Shown one piece after another: positions 1 through 10,910 of a stretch of DNA of 64,000 nt. This DNA is from Echinarachnius parma (lineage: Eukaryota; Echinodermata; Echinoidea; Clypeasteroida; Echinarachniidae). The translations under genes were made by a program, and so were the position numbers. The DNA is taken from the NCBI GenBank assembly GCA_037951105.1, contig JBAMJV010003999.1, forward strand, positions 1 to 64,000, given 5' to 3'. Position 1 is the first letter of the stretch, and each line of letters opens with the position of its first letter. The notes beneath the pieces were generated by a model. It was given only the letters and a program-made list of their open reading frames with translations. It was not told the origin of the DNA and did not search any database.

Positions 1-1140
1 CCATGAACTGAAAAGCTACCATGAATTGAGGATCAGACACGGAAGATAAGTTGCCAATTTGTATTGAATAAAACAGAATTGACTTGATCGATACAGAGTT
101 GTTTTTTCGTTATTATTATGCCTGTTCCTGTGTTGTTGGTGGGTGGTGTGGGGGGGGGGGGGGCTGATCTTCTGTATTGAAGAAAGATACAACAAAACTA
201 ATATATCAGATTGGCGTAGCCAGGGGGGGGGGGGGGGAGTTCCTTGCATAATAAAATAAAATAAAATAAAGAGAAAATGTAACTATAAATTCAGATTGGC
301 GTAGCCAAGGGGGGGGGGGGGGGCTGTTTAATAAGGCTCTGTATAGAATAAAGATGCAACAAAGATATATCAGATTGGCGTAGCCAGGGGGGGGGGGGGG
401 TGCCTGTTTAATAAGGCTCTTTATAGAATAAAGATGCAACAAAGATATATCAGATTGGCGTAGGGGGGGGGGGGGTACCTTGCATAATAAAATAAAGAGA
501 CAATGTAAGTATACATTCAGATTGGCGTAGCCAAGGGGGGGGGGGCCTGTTTAACAAGGCTCTTAAATATAGAATAAAGATGCAACAAAGATATATCAGA
601 TTGGCGTAGCCAGAGGGGGGGGGGGGGGGGTGCCTTGCATAATCAAATAAAAGACAATAAAGAGACAATGTAAGTATACATTCAGATTGGCGTAGCCAAG
701 GGGGGGGGGGGGGCTGTTTAACGAGGCTCTTTATAGAATAAAGATGCAACAAAGATATATCAGATTGGCGTAGCCAGGGGGGGGGGGGGTGCCTTGCATA
801 ATCAAATAAAAGAAAATAAAGAGACAATGTAAGTATAAATTCAGATTGGCGTAGCCAAGGGGGGGGGGGCTTGTTTAATAAGGCTCTGTATAATAAAGAT
901 GCAACAAAAATATATCAGATTGGTGTAGCCGGGGGGGGGGGGGGGGGGGTGCCTTGCTTAATAAAATAAAATAAAATAAAGAGAAAATGTAACTATATAT
1001 TCAGATTGGCGTAGCCAGGGGGGGAGGGGGGGGGGAGGTTTGTTTAATAAGGCTCTGTATATAATAAAGATATAACAAAATTATAATACCAGAATGGCGT
1101 AGCCGCGGGGGGGGGGGAGCTTGCTTTCTAAAATAAAAAG
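1..1140 (-). repeat. Tandem array of poly-G-bearing units (array A, left copy)
   Basis: About a dozen units of roughly 75-95 bp follow one another. Each carries the motif CAGATTGGCGTAGCC followed by a run of about 10-18 G. After the G run comes one of two alternating AT-rich segments, one with 'ATAAAGATGCAACAAAGATA' and one with 'ATAAAGAGACAATGTAA'. The same units occur as reverse complement at about 4340-5068 and, more degenerate, at 3320-3540 and 46.9-47.15 kb. Short open frames through it are only proline-rich readings of the C runs, and I call no gene. The G runs could form quadruplexes on the plus strand; that is inference. Confidence 0.9.
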
Positions 1141-1149
1141 CAAAACAAA

Positions 1150-2300
1150 CCACAATTTCTGATGGATCCCCAGTCTTTTGAGAGGGTCTTTAAAGCGATT
1201 GGCGGTGCCCCTAAGCTTTGGGTATGATCAGAGGGGGCTACAACAAATTAGAACGGAGCCCCCGGTCTTCTAAGAGGGTCCATAAAGCAGTGGGCGGTGC
1301 CCCTATGTTTTATTCATGCTCTGAGGGGGCTCCCCAACATAAAGATCGAGCCCCCAGTCTTCTAAGAGGGTCCCCACAGTTATGGGCAGTGCCCTCTAGC
1401 TTTGACCATGCCCCTAGGGGGCTCCAATTATATGTATGTTGCCCCTAGACTTTATTCATACTCTGAGGGGGCTCCCCAACATAAAGACCGAGCCCCCAGT
1501 CTTCTAAGAGGGTCCCCACAGTTATGGGCAGTGCCCTCTAGTTTTGACCATGCTCCTAGGAGGCTCCAATTATATGTTTGTTGCCCCTAGACTTTATTCA
1601 TGCTCTGAGGGGGCTCCCCAACATAAAGACCGAGCCCCCAGTCTTCTAAGAGGGTCCCCACTGTGGGCAGTGCCCTCTAGTTTTGACCATGCTCCTAGGA
1701 GGCTCCAATTATATGTATGTTGCCCCTAGACTTTATTCATGCTCTGAGGGGGCTCCTCAACATAAAGACCGAGCCCCCAGTCTTCTAAGAGGGTCCCCGC
1801 AGTTATGGGCAGTGCCCTCTAGCTTTGACCATGCCCGTAGGGGGCTCCAATTATATGTATGTTGCCCCTAGACTTTATTCATGCTCTGAGGGGGCTCCCC
1901 AACATAAAGACCGAGCCCCCAGTCTTCTAAGAGGGTCCCCACAGTTATGGGCAGTGCCCTCTAGCAGGGGGCTCCAATTATATACATGTTGGCCCCTAGA
2001 CTTTATTCATGCTCTGAGGGGGCTCTCCAACATAAGAACGTAGCCCCCAGTCTTTCAGAGGGTCTTGAAAGCAATTGGCGGTGCCCCTAAGCTTTGGGTA
2101 TGATCAGAGTGGGCTACAACAAATAACGGAGCCCCCGGTCTTATAAAAGGGTCTATAAAGCAGTGGGTGGTGCCCATATACTTTATTCATGCTCTGAGGG
2201 GGCTCCACAACATAAGGACCGAGCCCCCAGTCTTCTAAGAAGGTCCCCACAGTTATGGGTAGTGCTCTCCAGCTTTGACCATGTTCCTAGGGTTCTAAAA
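1150..2300 (+). repeat. Tandem array of ~142-bp GGGGGCTCC units (array B, left copy)
   Basis: Five to six near-identical units with a period of about 139-142 bp run from about 1290 to 2040, flanked by more diverged units. Each unit contains GAGGGGGCTCCCCAACATAA, 'GAGCCCCCAGTCTTCTAAG', 'GGGCAGTGCCCTCTAG' and 'CCTAGGGGGCTCC', so short inverted motifs (GGGGGCTC / GAGCCCCC) recur within the unit. Short plus-strand open frames spaced at the unit period are reading-frame shadows of the repeat. An inverted copy of the first units lies at 3565-3840. Confidence 0.88.
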
Positions 2301-2868
2301 CCAAGGAGGTAACATACTACTCCTTTATATCCCACTTTCCAGCCCCCCCCCCCCCCCATGAAACATTGTTATGCCCTCCCCTTCCCCCTCCCGACAATGT
2401 TCTTTATTAATGCTTTGAGGAGCTATCCAACATAAGGACGGAGCCCCCAGGCTTCTGAGAGGGTCCATACAGCGATGGGCAGTGCCCCCAAGCTACCCCC
2501 CCCCCCTTCGCTCCCCCTAGCCACCCATTTAAATAAAAACCCTGATACCAAGGAGGTAACATAATACTCCTTTATATCCCCTTTTCCAGCCCCCACCCCC
2601 CCCCCCTGGCTACCCATAGCCATCCATGAAACATTGTTCTTCCCTCCTCCTTCCCCCCTCCCGATACTAGTCCCATAATCTGTTCATATTTAATTAAAAT
2701 CCTAAACCCAAGGGGGTAACCCCTAGCCATCCATAAAACATGGCTATGCCCTCCCCCATCCCTCCGCCCAACACTAGTCCCATTCTCTGTTCATATTTAA
2801 GTTAACCCTAAAACCAAGGAGGTAACATAAAATGCTTTATATTATTCCCTTATCCATACCTACCATTG
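2300..2868. other. C-rich low-complexity stretch, no gene seen
   Basis: Degenerate continuation of the array region. It has repeated 'AAACCAAGGAGGTAACATA' segments and long C or CCCCT runs, e.g. at 2342-2357 and 2497-2507. I see no open frame with recognisable content. Confidence 0.6.
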
Positions 2869-3240
2869 CTATATACAATGAAACGGCTGGGGCCAGGAAG
2901 CCACCACTGCTCAGATGTCAATTGATAATCAATAAATCGAAATACATAGGTCCCTACCTGGCCCCAGTCGTCTAAGTATTTTATTTTATTTTTTGTATTG
3001 CTATATACTCCAATAAAATACATTTATCTGTATATATCTCCTTGACATCGTTTTTAAAGCAATGAAACGGCTGGGGCCAGGAGGCCACCACTTGTCAGAT
3101 GTCAATTGATAATCAATAAATCGAAATACATAGGTCCCTACCTGGCCCCAGTCGGTCTAAGTATTTAATTTAATTTTTTGTATTGCTATATACTCCTATA
3201 AAACACATTTATTGGTATATATTTCCTTGTCATCGATCCG
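2869..3240. repeat. Two tandem copies of a ~182-bp unit with a GGCTGGGGCCAGG stem
   Basis: The segment starting 'CAATGAAACGGCTGGGGCC' at about 2876 recurs at about 3058 with only small differences. Each copy contains GGCTGGGGCCAGG and, about 65 bp later, the complementary CCTGGCCCCAGTC. Each could therefore fold into a GC-rich stem closing an AT-rich loop (AATTGATAATCAATAAATCG). No coding content is visible. Confidence 0.8.
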
Positions 3241-3564
3241 AAATTGTAGTAGTTGTTTTATTATTTTTTATTAAGCAATCATAATTATTTCTTATCTTTA
3301 TTTAACAAAGATCCTTATTAAACATGCCCCCCCCCCCCCCCCCCCCCCCCTGGCTACGCTAATCAGAAATTGTAGTTTTTTATTATTTTATTAATCAAGC
3401 CCTTCCCCTCCCTCCATCTCTCTTCCCCCTTGGCTACGCCAATCTGAAATAATAGTTTTGTTTTCTCTTTGTTTAACTAGAGCATGTATTAAGCAGCCCC
3501 CCCCCTCCCTCCCCTTCGCTACGCCAATCAGAAATTGTAGTTTATTTTATTTTTATACATATAA
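3241..3564 (+). repeat. Degenerate array A units and C-rich DNA
   Basis: Contains three degenerate plus-strand units of the 'GGCTACGCCAATCTGAAAT' type with poly-C runs (for example 3326-3350). This is the same family as array A in the opposite orientation. No gene is seen. Confidence 0.7.
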
Positions 3565-3840
3565 TTGGAGCCCCCTAGGGGCATGGTCAAAGCTAGAGGG
3601 CACTGCCCATAACTGTGGGGACCCCTCTTAGAAGACTGGGGGCTCGATCTTTATGTTGGGGAGCCCCCTCAGAGCATGAATAAAACATAGGGGCACCGCC
3701 CACTGCTTCATTGGACCCTCTTAGAAGACCGGGGGCTCCGTTCTAATTTGTTGTAGCCCCCTCTGATCATACCCAAAGCTTAGGGGCACCGCCAATCGCT
3801 TTAAAGACCCTCTCAAAAGACTGGGGATCCATCCTTAATT
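3565..3840 (-). repeat. Inverted copy of array B units
   Basis: This is the reverse complement of the first ~270 bp of array B. 'ATATAATTGGAGCCCCCTAG' here matches the array B unit end, and 'AGACTGGGGATCCATC' matches the start at about 1160. The block order is mirrored relative to 1150-1440, so array A + array B + spacer + array B' + array A' form a large imperfect palindrome centred near 2.9 kb. Confidence 0.85.
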
Positions 3841-4330
3841 GTTGGATCCCCTCTGGTCAAATATGGACAAAGAATGGGACTGCTGTCGTGAGGGGAATAT
3901 GGGGGGGGGGGGGGGCATACTAATTGTTTCTGGATGTCTACGGGTAACCAAAGGGGCGGGGGCTGGATACGTGAATATAAAGGAGTATATAATTATGACC
4001 ACCTTGTTTGTAGGGTTATAATGTGACTAGTGTCGGGAGGGGATAAGGGGATATACCTAGCATATTTTAAATCCACTTTAAAAATAAATGGAAAGGGGAT
4101 AAGACAGATATCTTAAGCAGAGCTTGAAGTGATACCGCCCCTTCAGAAGGAGAAGAGGAGACAGATGAAAGAGAGTGTAAAGATTAGAGTGCAGTGCAGA
4201 GTGAATAGTGATTGGTTTCGCGAACTCCTTAAATCTACAAAATTATTTTTTCCTTTTCATATATACTGTGTTTAAAAATGCAATTTATAACCATCATCAT
4301 CAACTACTCACCCTCATTTCATTTTTATTT
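3841..4330. other. Unassigned spacer
   Basis: Mixed-composition DNA with one G run (3900-3914). It has no recognisable open frame and no repeat beyond short echoes of the C-rich region at 2.3-2.8 kb. Confidence 0.5.
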
Positions 4331-4339
4331 TATTGATCA

Positions 4340-5068
4340 AGCCCCTCCCCTCCCCACCCGCCCCCCCCCCCCCCATCCTCTTCCCACTTGGCTACGCCAA
4401 TAACAAATTATATTTTTCTCTTTATTTAATAAAGAGCCTTTATTTAGCAAGCTCACCCCCCCCCCCCCGCCTCCATTGTGGCTACGCCAATCAGAAATTG
4501 TGGTTTGTTTTGCTTTTTATTTTAGAAAGCAAGCTCCCTCCCCCCCCCCCCCCCCCCCCGCGGCTACGCCATTCTGGTATTATAGTTTTGTTATATCTTT
4601 ATTATATACAGAGCCTTATTAAACAAACCCTCCCCCCCCCCCCCCTTTGGGCTACGCCAAATTTGAATTTATAGTTACATTTTCTCTTTATTTTATTTTA
4701 TTTTATTAAGCAAGGCACCCCCCCCCCCCCCCCCGGCTACGCCAATCTGATATATTTTTGTTGCATCTTTATTATATAAAGAGCCTTGTTAAACAGCCCC
4801 CCCCCCCCCCCTTGGCTACGCCAATCTGAATTCATAGTTACATTTTCTCTTTATTTTATTTTATTTTATTTATTTCATTACGCCAATCTGATATATCTTT
4901 GTTGCATCTTTATTCTATACAGAGCCTTATTAAACAGGCACCTCCCCCCCCCCCCTGGCTACGCCAATCTGATATACCTTTGTTGCATCTTTATTCTATA
5001 CAGAGCCTTATTAAACAGCCCCCCCCCCCCCCCCCTTGGCTACGCCAATCTGAATTTATAGTTACATT
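4340..5068 (+). repeat. Tandem array of poly-C-bearing units (array A, right, inverted copy)
   Basis: About eight units of 'GGCTACGCCAATCTGATATA', an AT-rich segment and a poly-C run. They are the reverse complement of array A at 1-1140. The array stops abruptly at 'ATAGTTACATTTT', where the 21-bp minisatellite begins. Small open frames with PPPPP runs are artefacts of the C tracts. Confidence 0.88.
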
Positions 5069-5070
5069 TT

Positions 5071-5446
5071 AAGTCGGGGCCCCGAGATAATAAGTCGGGG
5101 CCCCGAGATAATAACACGGGGCCCCGAGATAATAAGTCGGGGCCCCGAGATAATAAGTCGGGGCCCCGAGATAATAAGTCGGGGCCCCGAGATAATAAGT
5201 CGGGGCCCCGAGATAATAAGTCGGGGCCACGAGATAATAAGTCGGGGCCCCGAGATAATAAGTCGGGGCCCCGAGATAATAAGTCGGGGCCCCGAGATAA
5301 TAAGTCGGGGCCCCGAGATAATAAGTCGGGGCCACGAGATAATAAGTCGGGGCCCCGAGATAATAAGTCGGGGCCACGAGATAATAAGTCGGGGCCCCGA
5401 GATAATAACACGGGGCCCCGTGATAATAAGTCGGGGCCCCGAGATA
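5071..5446 (+). repeat. 21-bp minisatellite, about 18 copies
   Basis: The unit AAGTCGGGGCCCCGAGATAAT repeats about 18 times with few changes, e.g. GGGGCCACG in several copies and AACACGGGG in two. Each unit contains the perfect palindrome CGGGGCCCCG. The 21-nt period is a multiple of three and the unit has no stop in any minus-strand frame, so three long minus-strand frames stay open with seven-residue repeats (LLSRGPD, IISGPRL, YYLGAPT). These are more likely a by-product of the period than proteins. The array ends in a 14-15 nt A run at about 5447. Confidence 0.95.
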
Positions 5447-5470
5447 AAAAAAAAAAAAAATCGTGTCATT

Positions 5471-6678
5471 TCACGTCCCCTTAGGGGCTCCGTATATTTC
5501 ACTACATGATTTCTTGACATAAATATCTATATATTCTCTTTTCAAGGCTGCTTTTGCCAACGAGTCAGCCACTTCATTTCCATAAATATTACAATGTGAA
5601 GGAATCCATACAAAAGATATACTAATGCCCATATAATACAACTTTTCAACTTGAAACATTATTTCTTGCACAATATTATCATTTGATACATTTTCAATTT
5701 CATATAGACTACTCAAAGAGTCCGTTAATATTACCACATCTGAACACGGTTGAAAATCTTCAATCCAATTTAATGCCATAACCATGGCTACTTGTTCCGC
5801 TCGGCATATTGAAATGGGTGACATAATACATTCATTTGAGGAATATAAAAAGCGACTGCCGTAGATCCATTTACCATCTCTTTTGATGCATCAGTATATA
5901 TTCTTAAATATTTTATCCAGCGAGTATTTATAACTTCTTGAGTAACTATTCTTTGATGATCGACCATATCTGACTTACTTACTTTATTATGAATATCATA
6001 AAAAACTTCCGGTTCTATAACATGCCAAGGAGGGTGTGCTGCTATACAAAAAGTATCTACCTCTACTTCCAACTTTAAAGTGCGAACAGCTATAGATTGA
6101 TATTTAATATTTTCTTCACATTTTGGTGTATGAAATTGCCAACAATCCAATAAACATACTCTTGTGGGGTGATTTAAACAAGAACTCAAAATTCTATTTT
6201 TCAATCTATCAGTCAATAACTGACGCCTTAATTCTAAGGGCATCTCTCCACACTCCACTTGCAGAGCCTCTAAAGATGTCGTTTGAAGGGCTCCAGTAGC
6301 TAGCCTTAAACATTGATATTGTATAGAGTCCAAAGAAGTTTTTAGAGTTTGGCAGGCAGAGCCATACACCTCTGCAGCAAAATCTATGACAGGTCGAATA
6401 AGGTGTTTATACATCAAATTAAGAGCATAGAAATCACTTCCCCATGAAGCACCAGATACGCATCTCATCATATTAATTCTTTTTTGACAACTTACTTTTA
6501 CTTTCTCAATATGTTTTGACCAAGTTAATTTACTATCAAATAATACTCCCAAATATTTATACTCCTGTACTTGGTTTAATTTCAAACCATTTATACATAA
6601 ATTCATTCCACAATTACTTTTCTTATTAGTAAATAACATATAACATGACTTTTCTGCTGAAAAGGTCATTTTCCACAC
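5471..6678 (-). pseudogene. LINE-B copy 1: RT C-terminus and RNase H, frameshifted
   Basis: This is the distal part of ORF2 of an RNase H-bearing non-LTR retrotransposon. Two minus-strand frames overlap near 5790-5824. The upstream one (5788-6678) holds the RT thumb/connection region (YLGVLFDSKLTWSKHIEKVK, MPLELRRQLL, PPWHVIEPEV) and the start of RNase H with its first acidic residue in LRIYTDASKE. The downstream one (5471-5824) carries the other RNase H motifs: AEQVAMVMAL, ILTDSLSSL, WIPSHCNIYGNEVADSLAKA. A frameshift therefore splits RNase H. Compared with the related copy at 17.06-17.75 kb, this copy lacks the region after RNase H and its 3' end, because it runs into the minisatellite at about 5460. 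Residue order matches the I/Nimb-like group of LINEs; the exact clade is not resolved. Confidence 0.88.
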
Positions 6679-6679
6679 C

Positions 6680-7056
6680 TTACTCCATTCGTACAGAGTA
6701 TTAATACAAGACTGAAAAATAATTTCAACTTTTTACAAGGGATCCAAAAAGCAATATCGTCAGCATATACAGACATAGTAGCAACCGATATCACTTTTGT
6801 TATATCACTAACCAAAATATTAAACAACAATTAAAGGACATATTACACTTCCTTGAGGCAAGCCTCTATCAACAACAAAATGATTAGACATTTCTCCATT
6901 AACTCTCACTTTAAAAGATCTATTAGAAAGAAAAGATGATATCCATAATAACAGTCTATCATTAATCCCATACATCTTCAACTTCCTTATTGAAAGTTTT
7001 GAAAGGTTTATTTTATTTATGCAAACTCGTAGCCATACGGCTAAATTGTGTAGCAT
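6680..7056 (-). pseudogene. LINE-B copy 1: RT palm fragment
   Basis: The minus strand reads RT palm motifs: SFKVRVNGE, then GLPQGSVICP, and, after a frame break, VYADDIAFWI, whose YADD catalytic box lies at 6756-6767. This joins 5471-6678 on one side. On the other side the RT is interrupted by LINE-A, whose 3' end lies at about 7005-7015. The missing upstream RT half resumes at about 13.4 kb (MDFNKAYDFVEKSS). Confidence 0.85.
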
Positions 7057-8416
7057 TTACAGTGTAAAAAATACATAATATACATCAAACAACATTATAC
7101 TAAAATAATACAAATTTAAAGTAAAATACATACTATATCAACAAGGAAAATTATCATTATCGAAATTGTGCAGAGGAAACTAATACAAAATAATGTACGT
7201 GTATATAATTATTAAGTAAGTAAAGCATGTTATGTATTATCAACTTAATCATAAATTAATAGCAAGTAATCATATTGACCTCTTTATAATAAACATGTAT
7301 TTATGATGCATCCATTATTACAACTAAAATATATCTATATACAGTCATACAGTAATATATCTCAAATAAATAAATAAATAAATGCATTTAGTTGTATCAA
7401 AGAGTATGTGAGTAGTACAACTGTAAAATATGTATCCAATTAAGTTTAAATCAATTATATTAACATATTATAAGCAATATGCCTAATGTGCAAATAAAAA
7501 TTCAAATGGCGGTATTACAACTATATTATTACAGTACATTTTTTGTTTTTGAAAGCCACATTTAATTTTTTATAAAAGTAGCCAATTTTAAAATAATTCA
7601 GGGATAATTACAGAGAGAAAGGGTTGCACAAACATTAAATAAAGTATATCGTGGAAAGTATCATAATTCAAATTACGTAAAAAAAAAAAAAAAAACTATA
7701 TAGCACATTTGGTCTTATCAAATTAATGGGTTGTAATCATAAATTTAGAGAAAGTAATCTTACAGACCGCATTATAACAAACATGTTTTCATGATGCATC
7801 CAGTATTACAACTATAATATATTTATATACAGTCATGCAATAATACATGTATATCTCAAATAAATAAATGCATTTACTTGTATCAAAGGGTGTATGAGTA
7901 GAACAACTATAAACTAGGTATACAATTAAGTTTTAAAAAAATATATATATATATTATAAGCTATATGCCTAATGTGCAAATAAAAATTCCAAATGGCAGT
8001 ATTGCAACTATATTACATTTATTTCTAGAAAGCCGCATCCAATTATTTTAATTATTTATAAAAGTGTCAGATTTTAAAATCATTTAAGGGTTATTGCAGA
8101 GAGAAAATGTTGCGCAATTATATGCATGTATATTATAAACAACATGCCTAATGGCAAGTACAAAATCAAGTGGCGGTATTGCAACTATATTACATTTATT
8201 TTTAGAAAGCCGCATCCAATTATTTTAAATAGGTATTACAGAGAGAAAAGGTTGCACATACATTAAATAAAGTATATTGCGGAAAATAACATGATTAGAA
8301 TTACGCAAAGAAAAGTTATACAAAATAAAGTTATTATGAATAATAAATAATTAATAATTAAAGCACATTCCATGTATGATCATAAATACTACTAGGTAAA
8401 AAACACCGTGTCATGT
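7015..8416 (-). repeat. LINE-A 3' UTR with internal direct repeats
   Basis: AT-rich noncoding DNA after the LINE-A stop codon. A block containing 'ATGATGCATCCA', 'TATACAGTCAT', 'CTCAAATAAATAAATG' and 'AAGCTATATGCCTAATGTGC' occurs at about 7290-7640 and again at about 7790-8110, with a shorter third copy at 8120-8240. A run of 18 A starts at about 7680. No open frame is seen. Confidence 0.75.
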
Positions 8417-10902
8417 TTAACATCCATTCTTGTTTAACAGACTAGCAAAGAATGGGATGGGACTGTTTTTGTATCTGTTCGTTTTGGATTTAGGTTCGAC
8501 ACACACTCGGTGGTTTCTTAAGTTTCTAGTTTGTACTACGGGTGTGAACCATTCTCCCGTGTCCGTCTTGAAAGTTTTGCGGGCAAAGGACAGACACAGC
8601 TGTTCCCGGCGGCTAGAATGAGTTTGCAAGTTGGTGGTTGAGAGAGCGTTCTCGTATGAACAATACCGGCTAGACAGAATAATCCTCAAAGCTCTCTTTT
8701 GTATGTTTTCGATGCTATTGTTTTGTGATTGGGTGAGAGAACTGTGCCACACAGGGCACGCGTACTCCAAAACAGGTCGGATAAACCCCGTGAACACAGT
8801 AACGAGATCTTCTATTGGACAAGAGAATGCTTTCAATGTTCGCAACATGAAAAGTCGACTGCTCGCGCGAGAGACAATGTTTTCCACGTGTGCGCCCCAC
8901 TTCAAATTGTCCTGCACTATTACACCAAGAATCTTTGTTTCATTCACTTGCTCTAGATTCTCATCACTAAGACGGATTTCCGCTTGTGGGACAATGGCTC
9001 TATTGAAAGAAACTTGGAAGGTGACGCACTTTTTGGCGTTAAGTTTAACATAGTTTTCTCGACACCAGTTCTCGAGAGCCAAAAGGGCGTGACGTAACTG
9101 GTCTGCTCCTGACTGATCACGTGGGTTGTGCGAGATTGCGATAGACATATCATCGACGTACTTCCAGTGCGTCGTCGGTTGATCACGCATGACGTCATCG
9201 ATTAAGGCAAGGAAGAGTATGGGCCCCAAACGAGTGCCTTGCGGTACCCCGGCCTCGACTGGTTGCCATGACGATTGCGTGCCCTTGAAACGAACGCTGT
9301 ACTGGCGATCCGTCAGAAAACTACACAGCCAGGGAACAATCGACGGGCGCGCGCCGAGCTCGATAATTTTCCTGATTGCGGCAGTGTGACACACTCTATC
9401 GAAAGCTTTGCTGAAATCGGTGCAAATTACGGTAGAGACGTTGTTCGGGCGTTCTGCGTTTTTGGCGAGAAAGTTTACTAGGTCGACTAAACAATGGGTA
9501 GTTGACTGACCTGGTAGGCTGCCATATTGTTTAGGGTCGAGGTGGGACTTGATGTCTGAAAGAAGCTGTCTTGCAATAAATAGTTCCGCGACTTTTGCAA
9601 AGTGGTCCGTTAGTGATATGGGGCGCAATTTATCAAGTGTAACCGGTGGAGATTCCTTCGGGATTGGGACTAGAATGGCCTTCTTCCACTGGTCGGGGAC
9701 AGTGCCAGATTTGTACGACAGGTTTAGGATGTGGCACAAAGGGGTAGCTATTTCCCAGGCAAATTCGCGGATTAGTCGAGCTGATATCCCGTCCGGTCAG
9801 CAGGACTTGCCAGGCTTGATTTTCTTCAGCTCTCTGAAAACTTCCCACGGATAGATGGTTTGTGGTGCTGCTGAGGAGGGTAGGTAGGCTGGCAGGTCAT
9901 GCAGGTTGAGAGGAGGAATATCATTGTTGACGGAGGAGAAGAAAGTCTTTATTTCTTCAGCCTTTTCTGCATCAGATTTGTCGGGGGATTCATCATCACG
10001 CGAGTCATCGATGATGTCCAGTTGTGCGTTTCTTTTACCGGTCATCATTTTCAGATGTTTGTACCAGCTGGATGGGTTTTCAAGTTTTAGTTGTTGGACT
10101 CTTTCTCTGTAGAACCTATCTTTCAAACGTGTAATTTCTTTCTGAATTTTATTTCGGAGAGACTTCCAGATGTCCTTGTTGTTGCTAGGAAATGCCCTTT
10201 CTCGCTTCTGAATGAGGGATTTAAGGTGTGGTGTGACCCAGGCTTTATCTCGCTCGTGCATTTCTATCACCTTGAGAGGGAAGTAGTTATTCATCTGATC
10301 GGTTAGCTGGTCATAAAAGGTGTCACAGGCAGATTGAACATTGTTGTCTTCGAGGATCTCCAACCACTCATGCTGTGAGATCCACCGTCCAAAACTACGA
10401 AGATCAGAGTCTTTCATGGGGCGAATGACTCGTTTAACCGTTTCATTCTTTTGACTTTTGTTTTTGGCTTTGGGGACCCAGAGTACGCAGTTATGGTCTG
10501 AAGAACCGATGGGTGATAAGATTCTGGGAGTGGTATACATCTTTCCAAAGTTAGTCAGGATCTTATCGAGCACTGCTTCCTCTCGGGTCGGTAAGTTGAC
10601 AACCTGACGCATATCGTTACCGGAACTAAGTTGGCGAATGTCCAGTCGGTTGAAGTCGCCGAGAACAATAAATCCGGCCTGAGGATGTTTAGTTTTGATA
10701 GCGTCCATGCATTGCAGGAGGTACTGGATAAGTTCCTCACCGTGTTCGTCATTAGGTGGTGAGTAGACCGCTGCCACGAAGATACAGCTTACATTGCGTG
10801 GAAGACGATTGGGCCTCAACTTGGCCCACGCTACTTCAAACTGATTCGAAGCGGGTAGGTCACCGACAGTTTTGGGGTTGAAATTGGACTTTGCATATAT
10901 CG
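8417..10902 (-). pseudogene. LINE-A ORF: C-terminal endonuclease half and reverse transcriptase
   Basis: Two adjacent in-frame minus-strand segments. The first (10902-9797) carries the second half of the APE-type endonuclease (VAAVYSPPND, IVLGDFNRLD, SPIGSSDHNCVLW) and the linker to RT. The second (9796-8417) carries RT: LRPISLTDHFAKVAE, DFSKAFDRV, AGVPQGTRLGPILFL, the catalytic WKYVDDMS, and the thumb motif LGVIVQDNLKWGAHV, ending in ALRIILSSRYCSY and a short tail. They are separated by a single in-frame TGA near 9797 (GKSC-stop-PDGIS). Without that stop the frame would be continuous, so this is one nonsense mutation from an open EN-RT. The catalytic box is YVDD rather than the more usual YADD/FADD. 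There is no RNase H. Confidence 0.92.
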
Positions 10903-10910
10903 CTACTCCT
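10903..10910. repeat. 8-bp target-site duplication, left, hAT-like copy 1
   Basis: CTACTCCT directly precedes the element end and is repeated exactly at 12568-12575. Confidence 0.93.

Noticed and set aside
16-827. Minus-strand ORFs rich in PPPPP
   Set aside because: The prolines come from the homopolymer G/C runs of array A. Frames change whenever a run length changes.
1218-2043. Series of 60-76-codon plus-strand ORFs with the shared sequence APQHKDRAPSLLRGSP
   Set aside because: They recur at the ~142-bp period of tandem array B and are reading-frame shadows of the repeat. There is no independent evidence of translation.
5062-5520. Three overlapping 100-150-codon heptapeptide-repeat ORFs
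   Set aside because: They are produced by a 21-bp minisatellite lacking stops. Kept as a curiosity in findings but not called as genes.
8631-9481. Plus-strand ORFs opposite LINE-A RT
   Set aside because: Antisense shadows of the conserved RT frame on the minus strand.
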